Part shown: positions 6,692-13,731 of the stretch, piece by piece
How the letters are laid out: every line of letters starts with the position of its first letter
How positions within the stretch are numbered: position 1 is the stretch's first letter
NCBI GenBank assembly: GCA_026390045.1
Contig: JAPLGR010000326.1
Location: forward strand, 1 to 17,096
Length of the DNA stretch: 17,096 nucleotides
From: Chloroflexota bacterium
Lineage (GTDB): Bacteria; Chloroflexota; Anaerolineae; Anaerolineales; E44-bin32
Direction of reading: 5' to 3'
Program-made: the position numbers and the translations under genes
The notes under the pieces: generated by a model
Databases searched by the model: none
Told to the model about the DNA's origin: nothing
What the model saw: the letters and a program-made list of their open reading frames with translations, nothing else

Positions 6692-7978
6692 ATGCAGACC
6701 TTCCGCATTGAAGGCGGGCACCCCATTCACGGTGAGGTGACGCCGTCCGGCAACAAGAACGCCGCCCTGCCCCTGATGGCCGCCTGCCTGCTGACCGACC
6801 AGGCGGTGGTGCTGCGCAACGTTCCCGATATCGGCGACGTGCGCACGATGCGAGGCTTGCTGGAAGCCTTGGGAGTGCGCTTCGAGAGCCTCAACGCGCA
6901 CACCTGGCGCGTTCACGCTCAGCAGGTCCGGCGCGCCGACCTCGATCCGGACATCTGCCGCAGGATGCGCGCCTCGATCCTTCTTGCAGGGCCGATGACC
7001 GTGCGCTCCGGCGGCGTGTCGCTCCCGCCGCCAGGCGGAGATGTCATCGGTCGGCGCCGGACCGACACGCACATCCTAGCGCTGCGTGCCATGGGCGCCG
7101 AGGTGGCCTACAAGGATCGTGAGTTCCATTTCGCGTCCAAGCGGCGCCTGAGTGGTGCCGACATCCTGCTCGACGAAGCCAGTGTGACTGCCACCGAGAA
7201 TGCCGTGATGGCCGCCGTGACGGCGCGTGGTGAGACCACGCTCCGCAACGCCGCCTCGGAACCGCACGTCCAGGACCTGTGCAACTTCCTCAACGCGCTG
7301 GGCGCGCGCATCGACAACATCGGATCGAACACGCTTCACATCCATGGCGTTGAACGCCTGACCGGCGGGGATTTCACCATCGGGGCCGACTACCTGGAGG
7401 TCGTGAGCTACATCGGTGCGGCGCTGGTGACCGGGGGATCGGTGCGTGTCCACTCGGCCAACCCCGAACACCTGAACATGGCGCGCCTGGTCTTCCGGCG
7501 GCTGGGAGTCGAGTGGGAGGTCGACGGCCAGGATATCGTCGTCCCGGCCCATCAGAAACTGGAGGTCGAACCCGATCTGGGTGGAGCCATCCCATCAATC
7601 AGCGTCATGCCCTGGCCGGCCTTCCCAACCGACCTGATGAGCGTGGCCATCGTCGTCGCCAGCCAGTCGAAGGGAACTGTCCTGTTTCACGACTGGATGT
7701 TTGAAGGCCGCATGTTCTTCATCGACAAACTTGTGTCCATGGGCGCACGGATCATCCTGTGCGACCCGCACCGCTGCATCGTGGAGGGGCCGCGGCAGCT
7801 GGTGGGCGAGAACCTGGAAAGCCCGGACATCCGCGCCGGCCTGGCGCTGGTGCTGGCGGCGCTCGCCGCCCGGGGGCCTTCGACCATCCGCAATATCTCC
7901 CAGATCGATCGGGGCTACGAGCGCATCGAGGAGAAGCTGCAGGCGCTCGGCGCGGTCATCGAACGCGTCAACATCTAG
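6692..7978 (+). CDS. murA: UDP-N-acetylglucosamine 1-carboxyvinyltransferase (MurA, Asp117 variant)
   Basis: First committed step of peptidoglycan synthesis: transfers enolpyruvate from PEP to UDP-GlcNAc in the cytoplasm. At 428 residues it has normal family length. It shows the N-terminal SGNKNAALPLMAACLL motif with Lys22 and Asn23, a PEP-contact Arg region around RRMRAS (residues 90-95), FPTD with the general-base-type Asp at 314, and the C-terminal DRGYERIEEKL with the conserved Arg near 407. The catalytic-loop Cys of the usual GGC-x-IG motif is replaced by Asp117 (LPPPGGDVIG). Asp at this position occurs in active MurA of Mycobacterium and Chlamydia and confers fosfomycin insensitivity. 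The ATG at 6692 sits 3 nt after the SAM hydrolase stop. A divergent paralogue of the same fold is a less likely alternative. Confidence 0.9.
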   Translation: MQTFRIEGGHPIHGEVTPSGNKNAALPLMAACLLTDQAVVLRNVPDIGDVRTMRGLLEALGVRFESLNAHTWRVHAQQVRRADLDPDICRRMRASILLAGPMTVRSGGVSLPPPGGDVIGRRRTDTHILALRAMGAEVAYKDREFHFASKRRLSGADILLDEASVTATENAVMAAVTARGETTLRNAASEPHVQDLCNFLNALGARIDNIGSNTLHIHGVERLTGGDFTIGADYLEVVSYIGAALVTGGSVRVHSANPEHLNMARLVFRRLGVEWEVDGQDIVVPAHQKLEVEPDLGGAIPSISVMPWPAFPTDLMSVAIVVASQSKGTVLFHDWMFEGRMFFIDKLVSMGARIILCDPHRCIVEGPRQLVGENLESPDIRAGLALVLAALAARGPSTIRNISQIDRGYERIEEKLQALGAVIERVNI

Positions 7979-7994
7979 GCAAGCTGCATCCTCT

Positions 7995-8033
7995 CGCAGA
8001 AACACCACGCAGGCTTCCGTGGCTACTTCTGCG
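7995..8033. terminator. Hairpin between convergent murA and parA
   Basis: CGCAGAA (7995-8001) pairs with TTCTGCG (8027-8033), and inside it CCACG (8005-8009) pairs with CGTGG (8018-8022), giving a two-part stem between two convergent genes. It overlaps the last codons and stop of parA. It can fold from either strand and so may terminate both transcripts. There is no long U-tract. Confidence 0.55.
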
Positions 8034-8796
8034 TTATGCAGCGGGCCTCGACCTCGGATGCCAGCTGCCGATAGGCGGCCGCTCCGGCACTCGCCGGACG
8101 ATGGGCGATCACCGGCATCCTCGCCGCCGGCGCCGTCGCCAGCGCATCATCACTCTCGATCACCGTCTCAAAGACCCGCCCGCCGAATGCCGCCCGCAGC
8201 TCCTCGACCACCTGTCGGCTGTGCATCGACGTGGGCTGGTACATGGTCGGCAGCAGTCCCAGCAGGTCCAGCGACGGGTTGAGCCGCTCGCGCACCGTCC
8301 CAACGGTGTCCAGAATGGCGCGAATGCCCCGCATCGCCAGGTAGCGGCATTCCACCGGCACGATCACGGCTTCGGCCGCGGTCAGCGCGTTGACCGTCAG
8401 CAGGCCCAGGCTGGGCGGCGTGTCGATCAACACGTAGGCAACTTGATCGGCCTCAGATCGAAGCGGATCGGCCAGACGGCGGGCGCGATCGGGTCGGGCC
8501 ATCAACTGGTATTCGGCGGCGGCTAGATCAACGCTGCCCGGCGCCAGCCACAAGTGCTCCCCGATCGGCCGGACGATCTGCCCCAGCGTCACGCCCTCCT
8601 GGGCAAGAAGCGAGTAGGTCGTTGGCGTGAGCGAATAGGGATCGAGCCCGGACCACGCGGTCAGCGCCCCTTGTGGATCGAGGTCGACCAGCAGCACGTG
8701 CTGGCCGCGCTCGGCGAGCGCCGCGCCCAGGTTTACGACGGTCGTCGTCTTGCCGACGCCGCCCTTTTGGTTAGCAACTGCCAGGATGTGCCCCAT
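8023..8796 (-). CDS. parA: ParA/Soj-family chromosome-partitioning ATPase
   Basis: A deviant Walker-A ATPase of 257 residues that would act with ParB-parS in chromosome segregation. The N-terminus reads GHILAVANQKGGVGKTTT, with the signature Lys of the deviant P-loop and the catalytic Lys/Thr. It is followed by HVLLVDLDPQGALT (Walker A'), YVLIDTPPSLGLLTVNAL (Walker B) and VIVPVECRYLAMRGI. The ATG at 8796 is chosen because MGHILAV starts right at the first beta-strand, while the upstream frame (to 8859) is Pro/Ala-rich and lies in the promoter. No Shine-Dalgarno precedes it; the promoter at 8833-8805 suggests a leaderless transcript. No parB is in the window, although soj and spo0J are usually adjacent. 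The gene is divergent from rpmH, consistent with an origin-proximal position. Confidence 0.92.
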   Translation of the reverse strand: MGHILAVANQKGGVGKTTTVVNLGAALAERGQHVLLVDLDPQGALTAWSGLDPYSLTPTTYSLLAQEGVTLGQIVRPIGEHLWLAPGSVDLAAAEYQLMARPDRARRLADPLRSEADQVAYVLIDTPPSLGLLTVNALTAAEAVIVPVECRYLAMRGIRAILDTVGTVRERLNPSLDLLGLLPTMYQPTSMHSRQVVEELRAAFGGRVFETVIESDDALATAPAARMPVIAHRPASAGAAAYRQLASEVEARCITQK

Positions 8797-8804
8797 CGGC
8801 GGGA

Positions 8805-8833
8805 AGTATAACCGTGCAGTAACCGCCGGGCAA
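8805..8833 (-). promoter_or_regulatory. Promoter of parA, probably leaderless
   Basis: On the minus strand, TTGCCC (8833-8828) and TATACT (8810-8805) are separated by 17 bp. Initiation about 7-9 nt downstream falls at 8798-8796, on the parA ATG, and the sequence between is CT-rich with no Shine-Dalgarno. Confidence 0.55.
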
Positions 8834-8880
8834 CCAGCGCGCGCCGGCGGCGGAGGCAAGTATCCTGGTCCGGCTCGTGA

Positions 8881-8909
8881 TTGACCATCGGGCGCTGGGG
8901 CGTTATAAT
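8881..8909 (+). promoter_or_regulatory. Strong sigma70-type promoter of the rpmH operon
   Basis: TTGACC (8881-8886), a 17-bp spacer and a perfect TATAAT (8904-8909) predict a start near 8916, giving a leader of about 28 nt before the rpmH ATG at 8944. The only Shine-Dalgarno-like bases are GGAT at 8932-8935. It is divergent from the parA promoter within about 150 bp. Confidence 0.75.
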
Positions 8910-8943
8910 GCCCGTTCTAATCCAGGTATCCGGATAAACGTTC

Positions 8944-9120
8944 ATGCCGAAACGAACCTACCAACCGAAGATCCGCCGACGCGTGCGCGTGCACGGCTTC
9001 CGCGCCCGGATGGCAACACGACAGGGCCGGACGGTCCTCAAGCGGCGCCGCCTGAAGGGGCGCACGCGCCTGACCGTACGGTCGAACGCTCACGTCAAGA
9101 AGACGAACTGGAACGGCTAG
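8944..9120 (+). CDS. rpmH: Ribosomal protein bL34, with C-terminal extension
   Basis: Large-subunit protein bL34. The sequence begins MPKRTYQPKIRRRVRVHG, continues FRARMATRQGRTVLKRRR and reaches KGRTRLTV, where most bL34 proteins end. Here it continues for 13 more residues (RSNAHVKKTNWNG) to a TAG, giving 58 residues instead of the usual 44-47. The gene is too short and basic to mistake for anything else. It is first in the rpmH-rnpA-yidD operon behind a strong promoter, the standard arrangement near bacterial origins. Another frame stays open through the whole of rpmH and runs into rnpA. Confidence 0.95.
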   Translation: MPKRTYQPKIRRRVRVHGFRARMATRQGRTVLKRRRLKGRTRLTVRSNAHVKKTNWNG

Positions 9121-9158
9121 TCCGTCGGCCCTCGCCGCCTGCCTCTATCCTGAATCGC

Positions 9159-9500
9159 ATGGAGCGCAGATACCGGCTCACGGGCCCAGCGGACTTCCAG
9201 CGGGTGAGGCGTACGGGGACCTCCTACTCCCACCCGCTTTTTGTTGCCGTCGTGTGCGCGAGTGATCTGCCTGCGGTCCGCATCGGCGTGAGCGCCAGCC
9301 GCACCCTGGGCAGCGCAGTCCGCCGGAACCGGGCCAAGCGCCGACTCCGAGAGGCCTTCCGACCCTTCATGGCGGAAGTTCGCGGAGGGTGGGATCTGGT
9401 GGTGATCGCGCGGCCGGCGCTGTTGGATGCCGAGTGGCCAGATGTGCAGGCGGCCGTTCGCAGTGTGCTGAAGCGTTCCGGCCTGCAGCGATCGGGGTAG
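9159..9500 (+). CDS. rnpA: Ribonuclease P protein component
   Basis: Protein subunit of RNase P, which helps the RNA subunit bind and mature the 5' ends of precursor tRNAs. 113 residues. The N-terminal YRLTGPADFQRVRRTG and the central IGVSASRTLGSAVRRNRAKRR (RNR motif, about residues 42-62), then LREAFRP and GWDLVVIARP, are diagnostic. The ATG at 9159 starts 38 nt after the rpmH stop but has no visible Shine-Dalgarno; upstream is pyrimidine-rich. The same frame is open back to 8877, across rpmH, but I find no ATG, GTG or TTG in it between the transcript start and 9159, so the standard start is kept. The gene ends 19 nt before yidD. Confidence 0.93.
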   Translation: MERRYRLTGPADFQRVRRTGTSYSHPLFVAVVCASDLPAVRIGVSASRTLGSAVRRNRAKRRLREAFRPFMAEVRGGWDLVVIARPALLDAEWPDVQAAVRSVLKRSGLQRSG

Positions 9501-9519
9501 TCAGGCCGTGGAGACTGAG

Positions 9520-9789
9520 ATGCCTGAGGTCGTTGAGCCGCGGTTGAGGGACATCCCCCTCACCTGGTCCAACGTGCCTCGGCTTCCGGTGCTGGCGTTG
9601 ATCAGGCTCTACCAGTTGACGATCTCGCGGGCCCTGCCCGGCGGAGTGTGCCGTTTCTATCCGACCTGCTCCCACTACAGCTATCAGGCCATCGCCAAGC
9701 ACGGCCTGCTCAAGGGCGGATGGATGGCGGTCTGGCGCGTGCTGCGCTGCCAGCCTTTCAGTGCCGGCGGGTACGACCCCGTTCGATAG
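9520..9789 (+). CDS. yidD: Membrane protein insertion efficiency factor YidD
   Basis: Small peripheral inner-membrane protein of 89 residues that assists YidC-dependent insertion. The core CRFYPTCSHYSYQAI (Cys44 and Cys50), HGLLKGGWMAVWRVLRCQPF and the end SAGGYDPV are the conserved YidD (DUF37) signature. The N-terminal amphipathic segment VLALIRLYQLTISRALPG precedes it. The ATG at 9520 has GGAG at 9510-9513 with 6-nt spacing; a GTG at 9508 is an alternative that adds four residues. The stop codon overlaps the AGGAG ribosome-binding site of the next gene, indicating tight coupling within the insertion operon. Confidence 0.92.
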   Translation: MPEVVEPRLRDIPLTWSNVPRLPVLALIRLYQLTISRALPGGVCRFYPTCSHYSYQAIAKHGLLKGGWMAVWRVLRCQPFSAGGYDPVR

Positions 9790-9796
9790 GAGCACC

Positions 9797-10879
9797 ATGG
9801 CCAGTCGATCACAACGTCTACCCTGGGCAGCCGCTGGTGCGCTTCTTGTGGCTGCCCTGCTGCTCACCGGATGCTCCGGCCAATCGCTGACGCCCACCAG
9901 CTGGCCGGGCCTAGCCGCGGACGCAGAGAACGTCTACGTGGCGAGCAACCAGGCGCTGCACGCTGTCAATCTCGCCACGGGCACCGAACGCTGGCGGTTT
10001 CCGGTTGAGGCGGACCGTGCCCTGACGCTGTATGCACCGCCGCTGGTCACCGATACGGGTCTGGTCATCCTCGGCGGATTCAACAAGACCGTCTACGCCA
10101 TCCAGGCATCCAACGGAAGCCAGGTCTGGACGTTCGAGCAGGCCAAGGACCGCTACGTGGGCGGCGCGACGCAGGCCGGGGACCTAGTCCTCGTCCCGTG
10201 CGCTGATCACACGCTGTATGCCCTACGAGGCGACAGCGGCGCTCTGGTCTGGTCATTCAAGACCAAGGCTCCACTATGGGCCGCTCCGCTCGTGGACGGC
10301 GAGGTGGTCTACTTGCCTTCACAGGATCACACTCTGTACGCGCTCGACTTGAAGACGGGCAATGCCCTGTGGTCCGCAGAACTCGGCGGCGCGGTGTCCG
10401 ACACGCCGGCGCTGACCGATGGGCTGCTCCTAGCTGGGACATTCGGGCAGGGATTGGCGAGCGTCGATCGCGAAACCGGGAAACCGGGGTGGTCCGTGCC
10501 GACGGACGGCTGGGTGTGGGGCAGCCCGGCGGTTGATGAGACGACCGCATACTTCGGCGACTTGAGCGGGACGGCCCGCGCCGTGTCGCTGGAGGACGGG
10601 GCGCCGCGATGGTCCTACGAGGTGGGCGGCGGCGTGGTCGCCAGCCCGGTACTGGGCGAAGGCATCGTGTACTTCGCCAGCGACGCCGGCCTGGTGCAGG
10701 CACGCTCGGCCGATGACGGGTCCTCGAAGTGGGTGGTCACGCTGGCCGGGCCTGTGAACTCCGATCCGCTCCTTGCTGGTGATCAGCTCCTGGTTGCCAT
10801 CAGCAGCGGTGATGTGCTGCTGGCCGCACTCGACCCGGCCACCGGCGCCACGCGCTGGACCTATACGCCGGCGAAGTAG
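9797..10879 (+). CDS. PQQ-type beta-propeller lipoprotein (BamB-like) in the yidD-yidC operon
   Basis: A predicted surface-anchored lipoprotein of 360 residues. The N-terminus SRSQRLPWAAAGALLVAALLLTG is followed by Cys26, a good signal-peptidase II lipobox (LLTGC). The rest contains eight Trp-motif repeats (ERWRF, QVWTF, LVWSF, ALWSA, PGWSV, PRWSY, SKWVV, TRWTY), most preceded by Tyr-Ala-Leu-Asp/Gly patterns such as LYALDLKTGNALW, which match the eight-bladed propeller of the BamB/PQQ-dehydrogenase repeat type. No PQQ-ligand or enzyme domain is recognisable, so a scaffold role is likely. Its place between yidD and yidC suggests help in membrane or secreted protein assembly. The ATG at 9797 follows AGGAG by 4 nt. 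Confidence 0.85.
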   Translation: MASRSQRLPWAAAGALLVAALLLTGCSGQSLTPTSWPGLAADAENVYVASNQALHAVNLATGTERWRFPVEADRALTLYAPPLVTDTGLVILGGFNKTVYAIQASNGSQVWTFEQAKDRYVGGATQAGDLVLVPCADHTLYALRGDSGALVWSFKTKAPLWAAPLVDGEVVYLPSQDHTLYALDLKTGNALWSAELGGAVSDTPALTDGLLLAGTFGQGLASVDRETGKPGWSVPTDGWVWGSPAVDETTAYFGDLSGTARAVSLEDGAPRWSYEVGGGVVASPVLGEGIVYFASDAGLVQARSADDGSSKWVVTLAGPVNSDPLLAGDQLLVAISSGDVLLAALDPATGATRWTYTPAK

Positions 10880-10894
10880 CCGGGAGAGCCAACT

Positions 10895-11677
10895 ATGTGG
10901 AACACCATCATCCTCGACCCAATGATCAACAGCCTGCTGTGGATCTACGATCTGCTGTGGAACAACTTTGGGCTGGCGATCATCGTATTCACGGCGCTGA
11001 TCCGGCTGGTGACGCTGCCGCTAACCCTGCAGCAGCAGCGCAGCACCCAGAAGATGCAGGAGATGCAGAAATCGAAGGCCTGGCTGGACCTGCAGAAGAA
11101 GTACAAGGACGACAAGCAGAAGCTCCAGCAGGAGCAGCTCGCGCTGTACAAGGAGGTGGGTTTCAACCCGCTCAGCGGCTGCCTGCCCACCGTGATCCAG
11201 CTGCCGATCATCTTCGGGCTGTACGGCGCCATCATCCGCGCCCTGGCCACGACGCCGACCCAACTGCTTGAGCTGGCCAAGCACGTCTACTCCTTCATCC
11301 CGAGCTCGCTCATCCCGCTCAATAGCCACTTCCTTTACATGAACCTCGGCCAGCCGGAGCGTCTGTACCTGCCCTTCCTGCCCAACATCGGCATTCCTAT
11401 CCTGACCGTCCTGGTGGTGATCAGCACGTTCTTCCAGAACAAGCTGATGACGCCGCCGTCCGCGGACGCACAGAGCGCACAGATGGGCAAGATGATGGCG
11501 CTCTACATGCCGCTGCTCCTGGGCTACTTTGCCTACACGCTCGCCTCCGGCCTGGCGTTGTACTTCGTCGTCTCGAACCTGCTGGCCATCGTGCAATACG
11601 CCGCGACCGGGAAGGTGGACTTCAAGAAGCTTCTGTCCTTCTCCGGCAACGGCAAGGGGAAGACCACCAAGCGATAA
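10895..11677 (+). CDS. yidC: Membrane protein insertase YidC/Oxa1 family
   Basis: Insertase that folds and integrates membrane proteins, alone or with SecYEG. 260 residues, the short form lacking the large periplasmic P1 domain of proteobacterial YidC. The first conserved helix (NFGLAIIVFTALIRLVTLPL) carries Arg37, the conserved positive residue of the hydrophilic groove. It is followed by the cytoplasmic coiled-coil hairpin rich in Lys/Gln (QKKYKDDKQKLQQEQLALYK), FNPLSGCLPTVIQLPIIFGLY, and three more helices (ILTVLVVISTFF, MPLLLGYFAYTLASGLALYF, VVSNLLAIVQYA), ending in a basic Lys-rich tail that may bind ribosomes. The ATG at 10895 has GGGAG upstream. It lies between the propeller lipoprotein and jag in one operon. 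Confidence 0.95.
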   Translation: MWNTIILDPMINSLLWIYDLLWNNFGLAIIVFTALIRLVTLPLTLQQQRSTQKMQEMQKSKAWLDLQKKYKDDKQKLQQEQLALYKEVGFNPLSGCLPTVIQLPIIFGLYGAIIRALATTPTQLLELAKHVYSFIPSSLIPLNSHFLYMNLGQPERLYLPFLPNIGIPILTVLVVISTFFQNKLMTPPSADAQSAQMGKMMALYMPLLLGYFAYTLASGLALYFVVSNLLAIVQYAATGKVDFKKLLSFSGNGKGKTTKR

Positions 11678-11738
11678 TCGGGGGCGCAGGTCCGGCGCTC
11701 CTGCAAGATGCGAGCTAGAGAACGGACCGGGTGACTGA

Positions 11739-12461
11739 ATGCATGATCAACGCCTGACTGTTGAAGTGACGGCACCGACCATTGAAGAGGCCATAGCACG
11801 CGGTGCGGCCGAGCTGGGCGTCGCGCCGGATGCAGTGGACGTGCAGGTGCTGGATGAGGGCGGCAAGGGGATGTTCGGCCTGGGCCTGCGCCAGCCGCGC
11901 GTCCGTCTGACTGTGAAGGCGGCGGTCTCGTCCGAAGCCCGGGAGGTCCGCCCTACCCCGCGGATACCCGAAGCCTCCGAGGTGGACGACGACGAGGCGC
12001 TACGCGTAACCATCGACACACTGGACGAACTGCTGCAACGCATGGGCGTCGATGCCAAGGTGCTGGCCCGCTGGGGCGAGCCCACGGGGACCGAGGCGCC
12101 GCGCAATGTGCTGGTGGATCTGCACGGGACCGATCTGAGCATCCTGATCGGCCACCGCGGCGAGACGCTGTCGGCCCTGCAGTACATCACCCGGCTGATC
12201 GTCGGCAAGGAGCTCCAGCACCCGCTGCCGATCGTCCTGGACGTTGAAGGCTACCGGGCGCGGCGCGAGAAGCAGCTCCGCCAGCTCGCCCAGCGCATGG
12301 CCCAGCAGGCGATCGAACGCGGGCGCACGATGACGCTCGAACCGATGCCGGCCAACGAACGCCGCATCATCCACATCGAGCTTCGCGACCACGCTCAGGT
12401 GACCACCGAGAGCATCGGCGAAGGGGACCACCGCAAGGTCACCATCATCCCGCGGCCGTAG
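11739..12461 (+). CDS. jag: Jag/KhpB-type RNA-binding protein (Jag-N, KH, R3H)
   Basis: RNA-binding protein of 240 residues, usually encoded directly after yidC and linked to cell-envelope control (KhpB/EloR in Gram-positives). The N-terminal Jag domain reads LTVEVTAPTIEEAIARGAAEL with GGKGMFGLGLRQPRVRL; a charged linker follows. The KH domain is around VDLHGTDLSILIGHRGETL (GHRG loop) and the R3H domain ends with MPANERRIIHIELRDH and HRKVTIIPRP. The order of domains and the position after yidC make the assignment firm. Neither the ATG at 11739 nor the region just upstream has a strong Shine-Dalgarno (ACCGGGTGA is the best). The big hairpin at 12483-12543 ends the operon. Confidence 0.93.
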   Translation: MHDQRLTVEVTAPTIEEAIARGAAELGVAPDAVDVQVLDEGGKGMFGLGLRQPRVRLTVKAAVSSEAREVRPTPRIPEASEVDDDEALRVTIDTLDELLQRMGVDAKVLARWGEPTGTEAPRNVLVDLHGTDLSILIGHRGETLSALQYITRLIVGKELQHPLPIVLDVEGYRARREKQLRQLAQRMAQQAIERGRTMTLEPMPANERRIIHIELRDHAQVTTESIGEGDHRKVTIIPRP

Positions 12462-12482
12462 TTGCGGGCGACTCATTAAGAG

Positions 12483-12543
12483 ACCGCAAGCCCCCACCCT
12501 GCCCTCTCCCGAAAGGGGAAGGGCCAAGGTGGGGGCTTGTGGT
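12483..12543. terminator. Long hairpin between jag and the convergent minus-strand genes
   Basis: ACCGCAAGCCCCCACC (12483-12498) pairs with GGTGGGGGCTTGTGGT (12528-12543) along 16 bp with one G-U. An inner arm, GCCCT...CTCCC-GAAA-GGGGA...AGGGC, closes with a GAAA loop. It sits between convergent genes and can work on both strands. Its CCCTCTCCC/GGGGAAGGG core resembles dispersed REP-like intergenic elements, so it may be a mobile palindrome reused as a terminator. Confidence 0.7.
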
Positions 12544-12567
12544 TCTGAGCAGCGCGTGCGCGATGGA

Positions 12568-12897
12568 TCAGGTGGCGTGCTTGCCCAGCCAGAAGCGGCG
12601 CCAGTCTCCGGACAACGATCGGAGCGCCAGCAGCGCGTAGACGCTGGCGGCGAAGAAGCCAAGCACCATGACGGCGACGACCCAGGCCAACGCCCGCGCA
12701 AGTGAAACCTCGCGATAGATGATCCAACCCGAGAACAGCGTGAACCCGACGTACAGGTCCACAAGCGAGGCGATCCCCCACGGCATCGACAGGAGCTGTG
12801 AGCCCTCTGCCGCGAAGTCACCGACGGTAAAGCCGTAGGTCAGGACCGCGGCCATGGCCACAGCCCCCAGCCCGCTCACCAGCATTGCCCAACGCAT
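12568..12897 (-). CDS. Small membrane protein, DUF1475-like (tentative)
   Basis: A protein of 109 residues with three hydrophobic helices: MLVSGLGAVAMAAVLTYGF near the start, IASLVDLYVGFTLFSGWIIY in the middle and ALAWVVAVMVLGFFAASVYALLAL near the end. The middle part carries the motif Asp-x-Tyr-x-Gly-Phe followed by W-I-x-x-Arg-Glu, and the tail ends GDWRRFW. I recall this pattern from DUF1475-type integral membrane proteins, but that assignment is from memory and not certain; function is unknown. The ATG at 12897 has GGAGGAGG at 5-nt spacing. It is the last gene of the minus-strand run, 39 nt after the DUF1295 gene. Confidence 0.75.
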   Translation of the reverse strand: MRWAMLVSGLGAVAMAAVLTYGFTVGDFAAEGSQLLSMPWGIASLVDLYVGFTLFSGWIIYREVSLARALAWVVAVMVLGFFAASVYALLALRSLSGDWRRFWLGKHAT

Positions 12898-12936
12898 GCG
12901 TGCCTCCTCCAACGGAGCCTGTCGCGAGCCCTCAGC

Positions 12937-13728
12937 TCATCGCGGTTGGCGAGGGAACCACGGAATGAACGCGCTGGTCCGCTCGATGTACTCCCGATAG
13001 CCGGGCTTGCCGTCCTTGAGCGTCTTCTCCAACAACCCAACGCCGGAGACCCGCACGAGCAGGAACGTCATCAGGATCGGGCTGAAGATGGTCAGCGCAC
13101 CCCAACCTGTGGTGGCGGCGATCAGGTAGAAGCCCCACCACTGCGCCGAATCGCCGAAGTAGTTCGGATGACGCGTGTAGCGCCACACGCCGCGGTCCAT
13201 CAGCTTGCCGCGGTTGGCCGGATCGGCCTTGAAGCGCGACAACTGCCAGTCCCCCGCGGCCTCAAAGAAGAACCCGATCGCCCAGAGGATAACCCCCAGT
13301 GCTTCCAGAATCCCCAGGCTGCGTGGGCACGAAATCGCTTGGGCGGCGACGAGAGGGGCACAGATGATCCACAGCAGGATGCCTTGCAGGAGAAAGACCT
13401 TGAAGAAGCTGATCCACCACCAGTTGGCGCCGTTCTCCTGCCGCCACTGCGCGTAGCGGAAGTCCTCGGGCTTCCGCCAGTTGCGCCACAGGATGTACAG
13501 CGACAGGCGCAGCCCCCAGATGGTGACCAGGATCGCCAGCAGCCACTTGCGTGGCGGGTACCCGTCCGAGCCCAGCAGGTGTGCCGCCCAGACCACCAGG
13601 ACGAAGCCCGTCCCCCAGAAGATGTCAACGATGCTTGAGTTCCGCAGCGCCAGGCTCACCAGCCAGAGCACAGTCATCAGGCCAAGGATGAGAAGCCCGG
13701 CCAGAAGGTAGACACTCCAGAAGTCCAT
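12937..13728 (-). CDS. DUF1295 family membrane protein (steroid 5-alpha-reductase-like)
   Basis: A polytopic membrane protein of 263 residues in the DUF1295 family of the steroid 5-alpha-reductase/ICMT superfamily. It has several helices, then the C-terminal signature: GDWQLSRFKADPANRGKLMD, GVWRYTRHPNYFGDSAQWW, and LLEKTLKDGKPGYREYIERT with FIPWFP at the end. These segments form the cofactor pocket in related enzymes; bacterial members have no settled substrate. The N-terminal LRNSSIVDIFWGTGF is also typical of the family. The ATG at 13728 has GGAG at 7-nt spacing, 3 nt downstream of the degV-type stop, so the genes are co-transcribed. Confidence 0.92.
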   Translation of the reverse strand: MDFWSVYLLAGLLILGLMTVLWLVSLALRNSSIVDIFWGTGFVLVVWAAHLLGSDGYPPRKWLLAILVTIWGLRLSLYILWRNWRKPEDFRYAQWRQENGANWWWISFFKVFLLQGILLWIICAPLVAAQAISCPRSLGILEALGVILWAIGFFFEAAGDWQLSRFKADPANRGKLMDRGVWRYTRHPNYFGDSAQWWGFYLIAATTGWGALTIFSPILMTFLLVRVSGVGLLEKTLKDGKPGYREYIERTSAFIPWFPRQPR

Positions 13729-13731
13729 CGA

